Assembly (NCBI GenBank): GCA_018819165.1
Contig: JAHJQP010000231.1
Span: forward strand, 1-8,289
Reading direction: 5' to 3'
Source: Pseudomonadota bacterium
GTDB lineage: Bacteria > Desulfobacterota > Syntrophia > Syntrophales > UBA5619
DNA: 8,289 nucleotides
The notes below the pieces were generated by a model. It was not told where the DNA came from. It ran no database searches and saw only the letters and a list, made by a program, of their open reading frames with translations. The position numbers and the translations under genes are program-made. This document shows positions 1-6,074 of the stretch, piece after piece; the stretch's first letter is position 1, and the number at the start of each line of letters is the position of its first letter.

Positions 1-16
1 AATAAATATACTGAGG

Positions 17-39
17 ACTACGGGTGTAAGCCCGTTAGT
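17..39. other. Imperfect inverted repeat in the upstream leader
   Basis: ACGGG at 20-24 and CCCGT at 31-35 pair perfectly around a 6-base loop. The stem extends with ACT (17-19) against AGT (37-39) if the T at 36 is bulged. No T-tract follows on the plus strand, so it is not a convincing intrinsic terminator. It lies about 35 bases before the first gene and could be the tail of an upstream gene's 3' region or part of a 5' leader. The window starts too close to decide. Confidence 0.2.
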
Positions 40-72
40 GATCACGCAAAACCATAAGGAATGGCAGGATGC

Positions 73-717
73 ATGGAATCGGTTGAGCTGATGGTATTCG
101 ATCTGGATGGAACCCTCGTGCGGTCGGAAAAGGACTTGGCCGCTGCTGTAAATCATACGTTGCAAATTCTCGGATTGCCCGTGATTGCGTCTGAGACGAT
201 CCGGGGGTTAATCGGCGACGGTGTACAGATGCTGGTTCGCAGAGCCCTTGGTCCCCATGCGGGAGAATGTCTGGATCAGGGGATGGCGATATTCTCGGCC
301 CATTATATGGAGCATTTGCTCGATCACACGACACTCTATCCGGATGTACTGGACGTGCTCGACCACTTTGACTATAAACGTAAGGTCGTCGTGACCAACA
401 AAACGCAGCAATATGCCATGAAGATTACGGAAGGACTGGGGATCGCCTCCCATTTCCTGGAGATCATCGGCGAGGGCGGCACCCCTTATGCGAAGCCCGA
501 TCCCAGGCTGCTGCAGCTTGTCATGGAGAAGTGGGAGGCGGCGCCGGAGCGGACTGTGGTGATCGGCGACGGTATCAACGATATCCTCCTGGCCCGGCAG
601 GCAGGGGCGTTAAGTTGCTCTTTTCTGGGCGGCCTCACGCAGAGGGACAAACTTCTTTCCCTCGCCCCCGATAGGAGCTGTGAGGCACTGGCGGAGCTGA
701 AGACACTTTTTGCTTGA
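73..717 (+). CDS. HAD-superfamily phosphatase, phosphoglycolate phosphatase-like
   Basis: Predicted cytoplasmic hydrolase of about 214 residues, the usual length for Gph/PpaX-type haloacid dehalogenase phosphatases. All four HAD motifs are visible, numbered from the ATG at 73: DLDGT with nucleophile D10 and acid/base D12; motif II threonine T108 in VVTNK; motif III lysine K141 in AKPDP; and motif IV GDGIND with metal-binding D166 and D170. The helical segment between motifs I and II fits a type-1 cap. Family members dephosphorylate small phosphometabolites such as 2-phosphoglycolate or pyrophosphate; the substrate cannot be read from sequence. An in-frame ATG at 61 also follows the stop at 55-57, but the AAGGA at 56-60 touches it directly, leaving no spacing. 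ATG 73, 12 bases after AAGGA, is preferred with moderate certainty. The gene ends 16 bases before tilS and is probably cotranscribed with it. Confidence 0.88.
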   Translation: MESVELMVFDLDGTLVRSEKDLAAAVNHTLQILGLPVIASETIRGLIGDGVQMLVRRALGPHAGECLDQGMAIFSAHYMEHLLDHTTLYPDVLDVLDHFDYKRKVVVTNKTQQYAMKITEGLGIASHFLEIIGEGGTPYAKPDPRLLQLVMEKWEAAPERTVVIGDGINDILLARQAGALSCSFLGGLTQRDKLLSLAPDRSCEALAELKTLFA

Positions 718-733
718 GGCGATTTCAACGGAT

Positions 734-2143
734 ATGCTCAATGAGGTAAGGAAAACCATCGAGAAGTACGCCATGCTGACGCGGGACGAACACCTCCTCG
801 TTGCGGTCTCGGGCGGTCCCGACTCGGTGGCCCTCCTGCGGGCGCTTCTTCTCCTCTCCGCCGAATATCGGCTGCACCTGACGGCTGCGCACCTCAATCA
901 TGGCCTCCGGGGAGCCGAAGCGGGGCAGGAGGAGGATTTTATCTGCAGTCTTTCCGCAGGGATGGGGATTGCGTGCCTCTGCAAAACGGTTGACATCCGC
1001 CTTTTGCAAAAGGGTAAGGGACATTCGCTGGAGGAGGTCGGGCGGGAGGAGCGGTACCGGTTTCTGAAAGAAGCGGCGGAAAAATGCGGCGCCCGGAAGA
1101 TTGCCACCGGGCATCACCGCGACGATCAGGCGGAAACCGTCCTGATCAACCTGATCCGGGGAAGCGGTCCTGAAGGCCTGAAGGGGATTGTGCCGGTGAG
1201 AGAGGGTAGAATCATCCGCCCTCTTCTACACGTGGGGAGAGGAGATATCCTGGAATTTCTTAAGCGCGAAGGGCTGACGTACATGACGGACAGCTCCAAT
1301 CTGAACCCAGTTTTCCTGCGCAACAGAATCAGAAATGAGCTGATTCCGGAATTGACTAAAAGCTACAATCCCCGGATGGTTGCGGGACTCTGTCATGCCG
1401 CAGAGATCATCCGCCGGGAGGATGATTATCTGCGGGACGTTGTCCGGCAGACTCTTGATCGTTGGGGCCTTGTTCCTGGGGCAGGGGAGCTCTTTCTGCC
1501 CCTGGCGGAATTTCTGACTTTGCATGAAGCCCTGCAGGGACGGATCATCAAGTATCTGCTGAAGGCCGCCACCCCATCGGGAAGCGGTATCGGTTATCGC
1601 CATATCGAGGCGGTTCTGGAGCTTTGCCGCCATCCGCAATGCCGTCCCATTTCTCTGGATCTTCCCTTCCGGATCGGCGTGGAGAAGCAGCAGAACACCC
1701 TCAGGATCAGAAAGGAAAGCGGCCGGGAAAGGAGAGGCGCCGGGCGGGAAACACCGCCGGAGTATGAATACCACGTGGAGATTCCAGGGAAAGTTTATCT
1801 GCGCGAGACAGGCGTGACCGTCCGTTTCGAATTTGTTGAAAAACCTGATTTTCATGCCATAAAGGCGTTGCCGCAAGCCGCTTTCATGGATTACGATCGC
1901 ATCACTCCCCCCCTGATCTTGAGGAACGTGAGGCCGGGAGACAGGATAGAGCCGCTGGGGATGGGCGGAGTGAAAAAGTTAAAATCCTGTTTCATCGACC
2001 GGAAGATTCCCCTTCGTTGCCGGTGGAAGATCCCGTTGCTTGTCGATGCCCGCTCGGTGATCTGGATTGCCGGCGAAAGGATCAGTGAACGGGTGAAGGT
2101 GGCCCGGGAGACTAAAATTGTATTGAAAGCAGAAATGGTTTGA
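734..2143 (+). CDS. tilS: tRNA(Ile)-lysidine synthetase TilS
   Basis: ATP-dependent enzyme that joins lysine to C34 of the CAU-anticodon tRNA-Ile, changing its specificity from methionine to isoleucine. It is normally essential and cytoplasmic. The 469-residue product has the complete architecture. The PP-loop SGGPDS is at residues 26-31 and AHLNHGLR at 52-59. The conserved GHHRDDQAET is at 126-135, followed by a RPLL segment. After a divergent middle substrate-binding region comes the C-terminal TilS domain, with RPGDR, a GMGG-KKLK stretch and a KIP-R-PLLVD run at roughly 395-440. An in-frame TTG at 710 would overlap the preceding gene by 8 bases. ATG 734 is preferred because the protein then starts just ahead of the conserved N-terminal helix; no strong Shine-Dalgarno supports either start (GAGG at 716-719 is 14 bases away). 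Adjacency to ftsH is common in bacteria. Confidence 0.95.
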   Translation: MLNEVRKTIEKYAMLTRDEHLLVAVSGGPDSVALLRALLLLSAEYRLHLTAAHLNHGLRGAEAGQEEDFICSLSAGMGIACLCKTVDIRLLQKGKGHSLEEVGREERYRFLKEAAEKCGARKIATGHHRDDQAETVLINLIRGSGPEGLKGIVPVREGRIIRPLLHVGRGDILEFLKREGLTYMTDSSNLNPVFLRNRIRNELIPELTKSYNPRMVAGLCHAAEIIRREDDYLRDVVRQTLDRWGLVPGAGELFLPLAEFLTLHEALQGRIIKYLLKAATPSGSGIGYRHIEAVLELCRHPQCRPISLDLPFRIGVEKQQNTLRIRKESGRERRGAGRETPPEYEYHVEIPGKVYLRETGVTVRFEFVEKPDFHAIKALPQAAFMDYDRITPPLILRNVRPGDRIEPLGMGGVKKLKSCFIDRKIPLRCRWKIPLLVDARSVIWIAGERISERVKVARETKIVLKAEMV

Positions 2144-2166
2144 AATAGACGTGCCGATATTATAAG
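2140..2166 (+). promoter_or_regulatory. Weak candidate promoter upstream of ftsH
   Basis: TTGAAA at 2140-2145, overlapping the tilS stop, is followed after 15 bases by TATAAG at 2161-2166. The hexamers resemble sigma-70 -35 and -10 boxes, but the spacer is shorter than the usual 16-18 bases. It would give ftsH a leader of about 75 bases. Transcription could equally continue from tilS. This is pattern matching only. Confidence 0.25.
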
Positions 2167-2189
2167 AGAGAAAAACCAGCGAGATGGAA

Positions 2190-2205
2190 TTTCGGTCGTC
2201 CGAAA
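2190..2205 (+). other. Small perfect hairpin in the ftsH leader
   Basis: TTTCGG at 2190-2195 and CCGAAA at 2200-2205 form a perfect 6-base-pair stem with the loop TCGT. It lies about 29 bases before the ftsH Shine-Dalgarno. There is no following T-tract, so it is not an obvious terminator. It could stabilise the mRNA or be chance. Confidence 0.25.
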
Positions 2206-2233
2206 AGGCGGCTGACCTTCGTCTTTAAAATTA

Positions 2234-2250
2234 AAGGAGAAAACAGATTG
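2234..2250 (+). promoter_or_regulatory. Ribosome-binding site that fixes the ftsH TTG start
   Basis: AAGGAG at 2234-2239 lies 8 bases before TTG 2248-2250, an optimal spacing. The translation from this TTG begins with the short polar stretch and first membrane helix expected of FtsH. No competing ATG is as well placed. Confidence 0.85.
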
Positions 2251-4071
2251 AATCCCCTGCAGAAGAACATTGCGCTGTGGCTCGTCATCAGCCTCGTGTT
2301 TGTGATGATCTACCACCTTTTTAATCAGCCCAAGATCGCCCAGATGGATATCATCTACAGCGACTTTTTGAGCTACGTGGATAAGACTCAGGTCACCGAG
2401 GTGACGATCCAGGGAGACAATATCTCTGGAAGACTGACAAGCGGAAAGGCCTTCAAAACCTATGCTCCCAAAGATGCGAGTGTCGTCGCCCTCCTGAAGG
2501 AAAAGGGGGTCCGCATCTCCGCCAAACCGGCGGATGATTCACCCTGGTATATGACCATCCTGGTTTCCTGGCTTCCCATGTTGCTTCTGATCGGTGTCTG
2601 GATCTTTTTCATGAGGCAGATGCAGGGCGGTGGCGGCAAGGCCATGGCCTTCGGAAAAAGCAGAGCGCGCCTGGTAACGGACAAATCGAAAAAAGTCACC
2701 TTCGCCGATGTGGCAGGCATCGAAGAGGCCAAAGCCGAACTTCAGGAGGTTATCGACTTTCTCCGTGATCCCAAGAAATACACCAAACTGGGGGGAAGAA
2801 TTCCCAAGGGATTGCTCCTCGTGGGGCAGCCCGGCACCGGAAAGACTCTACTTGCAAGGGCCATCGCCGGTGAGGCGGATGTTCCTTTTCTCAGCATCAG
2901 CGGTTCCGATTTTGTCGAGATGTTCGTTGGGGTCGGCGCGTCGCGGGTCCGGGATCTCTTCAACCAGGGCAAGAAGAACGCCCCCTGTATCATCTTCATC
3001 GATGAGATCGATGCGGTGGGACGTCACCGGGGCGCAGGTCTGGGAGGGGGCCACGACGAGAGAGAACAGACGCTCAACCAGCTCCTCGTTGAAATGGACG
3101 GTTTTGAATCCAATGAAGGGGTAATACTGGTTTCGGCGACAAACCGTCCTGATGTCCTCGACCCCGCACTGCTTCGGCCCGGTCGTTTCGACCGGCAGGT
3201 CGTCGTGCCGCTGCCAGATGTCAAGGGGAGAGAAAAGATCTTTGAGGTTCACGCCCGCAAGACTCCCCTGGGAGACGATGTCGATTTTGCCATCATTGCC
3301 CGCGGGACGCCCGGTTTTTCAGGCGCCGACATCGAGAATCTTGTCAACGAGTCGGTCCTCTATGCCGCCCGGTTCGACAAGGAAAAGGTTACCATGAGCG
3401 ACTTTGAGTATGCCAAGGACAAGGTTCTCATGGGAACGGAACGGAAAAGCATGGTGATCAGCGATACCGAGAAGAAAAACACGGCCTATCATGAATCGGG
3501 GCATGCCCTGGTAGCCAGGATGCTGCCCGGAACCGATCCGATCCACAAAGTGACTATCATTCCGCGGGGCCACGCCTTGGGGGTGACGCAACAGTTGCCG
3601 GTAGACGAAAAGCACACCTATCCGCGGGAATATCTCATGAATAATATCGTGATCCTGCTGGGAGGACGTGCGGCGGAGGAACTGGTTCTGAAGGACTTCA
3701 CCACCGGCGCCGGTAATGATATCGAACGCGCTACCAATCTTGCCCGGAAAATGGTCTGCGAATGGGGCATGAGCGATGAAATGGGCCCCCTGAGCTACGG
3801 GAAGAAGGCGGAGCAGATCTTCCTTGGACGAGAATTTGCCACCCACAAGGATTACAGCGAGGATACCGCCCGGAAGATCGACAGGGAAGTCTCTCATATA
3901 GTGAAGAAATGCTACGAAAACGCCAAGAAGATCCTGTCTGATCGCATTGATATCCTCAACAGAATCGCTTCGGAACTGCTGGAGAAGGAGGTCCTGAACG
4001 GACTGGAACTGGATGAGATCATCGGAACAGGAAAGTTGCAGGACGTTCTGAATCCGGTTCCGGAAGGATAA
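2248..4071 (+). CDS. ftsH: ATP-dependent zinc metalloprotease FtsH
   Basis: Membrane-anchored AAA+ protease that extracts and degrades misassembled membrane proteins and short-lived regulators. It works as a hexamer at the inner membrane. The 607-residue protein is complete. Membrane helices lie at about 8-26 and 101-122 with a periplasmic segment between them. Walker A GQPGTGKT is at 193-200, the pore motif FVGVG at 226-230, Walker B IIFIDEID at 248-255, and the second region of homology with its arginine fingers around 297-315. The zinc site is HESGH at 415-419, with D491 in GAGND as the third ligand. The tail after about 570 is rich in leucine and charged residues, as in other FtsH proteins. 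Translation starts at TTG with a strong Shine-Dalgarno. It stands downstream of tilS after a 104-base gap, so it may have its own promoter as well as readthrough. Every catalytic residue I can check is intact. Confidence 0.98.
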   Translation: MNPLQKNIALWLVISLVFVMIYHLFNQPKIAQMDIIYSDFLSYVDKTQVTEVTIQGDNISGRLTSGKAFKTYAPKDASVVALLKEKGVRISAKPADDSPWYMTILVSWLPMLLLIGVWIFFMRQMQGGGGKAMAFGKSRARLVTDKSKKVTFADVAGIEEAKAELQEVIDFLRDPKKYTKLGGRIPKGLLLVGQPGTGKTLLARAIAGEADVPFLSISGSDFVEMFVGVGASRVRDLFNQGKKNAPCIIFIDEIDAVGRHRGAGLGGGHDEREQTLNQLLVEMDGFESNEGVILVSATNRPDVLDPALLRPGRFDRQVVVPLPDVKGREKIFEVHARKTPLGDDVDFAIIARGTPGFSGADIENLVNESVLYAARFDKEKVTMSDFEYAKDKVLMGTERKSMVISDTEKKNTAYHESGHALVARMLPGTDPIHKVTIIPRGHALGVTQQLPVDEKHTYPREYLMNNIVILLGGRAAEELVLKDFTTGAGNDIERATNLARKMVCEWGMSDEMGPLSYGKKAEQIFLGREFATHKDYSEDTARKIDREVSHIVKKCYENAKKILSDRIDILNRIASELLEKEVLNGLELDEIIGTGKLQDVLNPVPEG

Positions 4072-4135
4072 GCCAAAGAGGCCTGTCCGGGTCACTGCCG
4101 ACAATCCCGAGTTTATAAAATCCTTCCGCTGAAAG

Positions 4136-4233
4136 CCCCGTCCTGTGGACGGGGATGAATGCGGAGGGTAAAGGGGGAAGTCTCTCTCAGGCTGCTGAAG
4201 ATGCACTGCCCTCCGGACGGGCGCTCAGGGAGA
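4136..4233 (+). promoter_or_regulatory. Possible structured 5' leader of folP
   Basis: CCCCGTCC (4136-4143) and GGACGGGG (4147-4154) make a perfect 8-base-pair stem with a 3-base loop. CGGAGGGTA (4162-4170) can pair with TGCCCTCCG (4207-4215), using one G-U. GGACGGG occurs at 4147-4153 and again at 4215-4221, so CCCGTCC (4137-4143) could pair with either copy. TCTCTCT (4181-4187) can pair with AGGGAGA (4227-4233), which contains the folP Shine-Dalgarno. A TATAAA at 4114-4119 could be a -10 box placing transcription start shortly before the first hairpin, though no good -35 is seen. Together this looks like a leader able to switch between folds, but no known riboswitch class is recognised. The first hairpin might instead be a leftover end of an IS200/IS605-type element. 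Confidence 0.35.
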
Positions 4234-4243
4234 AAATGCGGAT

Positions 4244-5452
4244 ATGGAAGAATTAAGGGCGCGACATCTACATTTAACCACCCAGAAAGAGGCCCTGGAT
4301 GTCCTGAAGAGGTTGGAGGCGGATCCCTACGGCATTCAGGCGATGCTTCCGAAGATGATCCATATGAACATCATCCTTGAGGGGTTGGAATGCAGGGTGG
4401 CTAATATCATTAAGCAGGAAATGCTTTCCCTCGGAGGGGATGCGGCTGTGGCCCGCGGGGCGGTCGCGTGCAACATCGCCCGGACGGACGTCATCCTGAT
4501 GGGGACGCTCAAACAGCTGCAACGTTTCGTCGAAAAGGTCGCCGTTCAGCCCTTCGGTTTGAGTAGGATATCCGACCGGATCTGCTTGATCTTGAAAAAT
4601 CTCTTATTGGAGTCGCTGGCCGTCCGAACGTCCAGAAGAAATCTTCAACTTGGAGAGCGTACACTGATCATGGGGATCCTTAACGTGACGCCCGATTCCT
4701 TTTCGGATGGAGGCAGGTTTGCATCATCGGAAATGGCCGTGGAAGAGGGGATTCGGATGGTAGAGGGGGGGGCGGATATCCTCGACATCGGCGGCGAGTC
4801 AACCCGTCCCGGATCGGATTCCGTTGATGTGGAAGAGGAGCTCAAAAGGGTGATCCCCGTGATCCGGGAACTTGCCGGGAGGATCGATATCCCGCTGTCG
4901 ATCGATACCATGAAGGCGGTCGTGGCGCGCGAGGCTTTGGCGGAAGGGGCGGAGATCGTCAATGACGTCAGTTCGATGGATTTCGACAATTCCATGGCGA
5001 AGGTCGTAGCCGATGCAAGGGCCGCCCTCATCCTCATGCACATGCGGGGTAAGCCGAAGGAGATGCAGCAGGGGGACCTGACATACCGATCCCTGCGGGG
5101 CGAGATCATCGCTTTCCTGCAAAAGCGCATCGAAAAAGCGGGGGAGATCGGCATCGATCCGGAACAGATCATGGTCGATCCGGGGCTGGGATTCGGCAAG
5201 ACAGCTCTGGACAATATGCGGTTGATCCGCTATCTCGGCGAATTCAAAGTGCTGGGGAGGCCGATCGTGACGGGGGCGTCCCGGAAATCATTTATCGGCA
5301 CGGTCACGGGAGGGACCCCTCGGGAACGGATCGAAGGAACGGCAGCGGCGGTCACAGCGGCCATCATGAACGGGAGCCGGGTCATCCGGGTTCATGACGT
5401 CAAGACAATGAAGAAGGTAGCGGCTATGGCGGATGCCTTGATCAGGGCATAA
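4244..5452 (+). CDS. folP: Dihydropteroate synthase FolP with N-terminal extension
   Basis: Condenses 6-hydroxymethyl-7,8-dihydropterin diphosphate with p-aminobenzoate to give 7,8-dihydropteroate in folate synthesis; cytoplasmic, and the target class of sulfonamides. The catalytic TIM barrel occupies about 141-402. LIMGILNVTPDSFSDGG is at 141-157, DIGGESTRPGS at 181-191 and SIDT at 219-222. Further on are the ND of IVNDVSS at 240-241, LMHMRGKP at 264-271, DPGLGFGK at 312-319, ASRKSFIG at 345-352 and RVHD at 382-385. All are canonical. The protein is 402 residues, against about 270-290 for the short bacterial form. The extra N-terminal part (1-138) has a conserved-looking IIKQEMLSLGGDAAVARGA segment at 55-73 and no membrane helix or signal peptide. 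Long forms of this kind are known in deltaproteobacteria and some clostridia. ATG 4244 is the only start after the in-frame stop at 4196-4198; AGGGAG at 4227-4232 lies 11 bases upstream. Confidence 0.96.
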   Translation: MEELRARHLHLTTQKEALDVLKRLEADPYGIQAMLPKMIHMNIILEGLECRVANIIKQEMLSLGGDAAVARGAVACNIARTDVILMGTLKQLQRFVEKVAVQPFGLSRISDRICLILKNLLLESLAVRTSRRNLQLGERTLIMGILNVTPDSFSDGGRFASSEMAVEEGIRMVEGGADILDIGGESTRPGSDSVDVEEELKRVIPVIRELAGRIDIPLSIDTMKAVVAREALAEGAEIVNDVSSMDFDNSMAKVVADARAALILMHMRGKPKEMQQGDLTYRSLRGEIIAFLQKRIEKAGEIGIDPEQIMVDPGLGFGKTALDNMRLIRYLGEFKVLGRPIVTGASRKSFIGTVTGGTPRERIEGTAAAVTAAIMNGSRVIRVHDVKTMKKVAAMADALIRA

Positions 5453-5552
5453 GCTGATCGTCGGCGAGGGCAGCCAGTTGATAGGCGGGAAGGGAAACCC
5501 CTCCTGAAATTCTGCGGTAAAAAAATAAGACAAAAGTCTTGCTTGTTGGGCA

Positions 5553-6071
5553 GTGAAAAGGCGGGTTCAGACAGAGGTGGCCGGAGATCGATCATCATTC
5601 GTCCTGATTACAGAAGGTCCTACGGAGACCTTCCGGATCGGGAAGATTCTGGGCAGAGGACTGAAGGGTGGGGATCTGGTTGCTCTGACCGGAGAGCTCG
5701 GGGCCGGCAAGACCTGCCTGACCCAGGGGATTGCCAGTGGCCTCGGCGTTCCCGGCAGTTATACGGTAACCTCCCCGACGTTTACCCTCATCAACGAGTA
5801 TCCCGGAAGGGAAGCCGCCCTCTATCACCTGGATGTCTATCGCCTGACAGGTTCAGCAGACCTTCAGGAGATGGGGTATGAAGAATACCTTCTCGGCAGC
5901 GGCGTACTGGTCATTGAATGGGCGGAGAAGATCCTGGATGCCATTCCGGACGAAGCTCTTTTCATCGTTATTTCCTGGCTGGATGAGAATGTGAGAAAAA
6001 TAGAGTTTTCCGCTTGCCCGGAGAGGATCGGTTTCTGGGAACGGACCTTCAAAGAAGGAGGATTTGAATAG
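5553..6071 (+). CDS. tsaE: tRNA threonylcarbamoyladenosine biosynthesis ATPase TsaE
   Basis: Small P-loop ATPase that works with TsaB and TsaD to make N6-threonylcarbamoyladenosine at position 37 of ANN-decoding tRNAs. Signature elements, numbered from GTG 5553, are Walker A GELGAGKT at 47-54, SPTFTLINEY at 74-83, LYHLDVYRL at 90-98, and VLVIEWAEK at 118-126 before the C-terminal strand. At 172 residues it is slightly longer than the usual 150-160. The start is uncertain: GTG 5553 is the first candidate after the in-frame TAA at 5526-5528, and GTG 5577 would remove eight residues; neither has a clear Shine-Dalgarno. The stop codon TAG abuts the lysC ATG with no spacer, implying translational coupling. 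A 100-base gap separates it from folP. The C-terminal coding sequence also contains the lysC ribosome-binding site. Confidence 0.95.
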   Translation: MKRRVQTEVAGDRSSFVLITEGPTETFRIGKILGRGLKGGDLVALTGELGAGKTCLTQGIASGLGVPGSYTVTSPTFTLINEYPGREAALYHLDVYRLTGSADLQEMGYEEYLLGSGVLVIEWAEKILDAIPDEALFIVISWLDENVRKIEFSACPERIGFWERTFKEGGFE

Positions 6072-6074
6072 ATG
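6055..6074 (+). promoter_or_regulatory. Strong lysC ribosome-binding site inside the tsaE 3' end
   Basis: AAGGAGG at 6055-6061 lies 10 bases before ATG 6072, within the last codons of tsaE, whose stop at 6069-6071 touches the ATG. This supports the lysC start and suggests that ribosomes finishing tsaE help to start lysC. Confidence 0.85.

Noticed and set aside
1226..1876. Minus-strand open frame of 216 codons inside tilS
   Set aside because: It is antisense to intact tilS, with low-complexity composition and no family resemblance; a shadow frame.
2140..2160. Possible heat-shock (sigma-32) promoter for ftsH: TTGAAA followed by GCCGATAT
   Set aside because: The boxes are only about 7 bases apart, well short of the 11-16 expected, and the -10 box matches poorly.
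3319..4206. Minus-strand open frame of 295 codons antisense to the end of ftsH
   Set aside because: It lies opposite a fully conserved FtsH protease domain, has no recognisable motif, and its length is explained by the codon bias of the plus-strand gene.
4159..4380. Plus-strand open frame of 73 codons across the folP leader
   Set aside because: It has no convincing ribosome-binding site, runs through the complementary segments and into folP in another frame, and resembles no known protein.
5515..5541. AAGAC/GTCTT hairpin (5527-5540) next to an A-tract, which reads as a terminator on the minus strand
   Set aside because: The stem is only five mostly weak pairs and no minus-strand gene lies upstream of it, so there is nothing to terminate; probably chance in an AT-rich gap.
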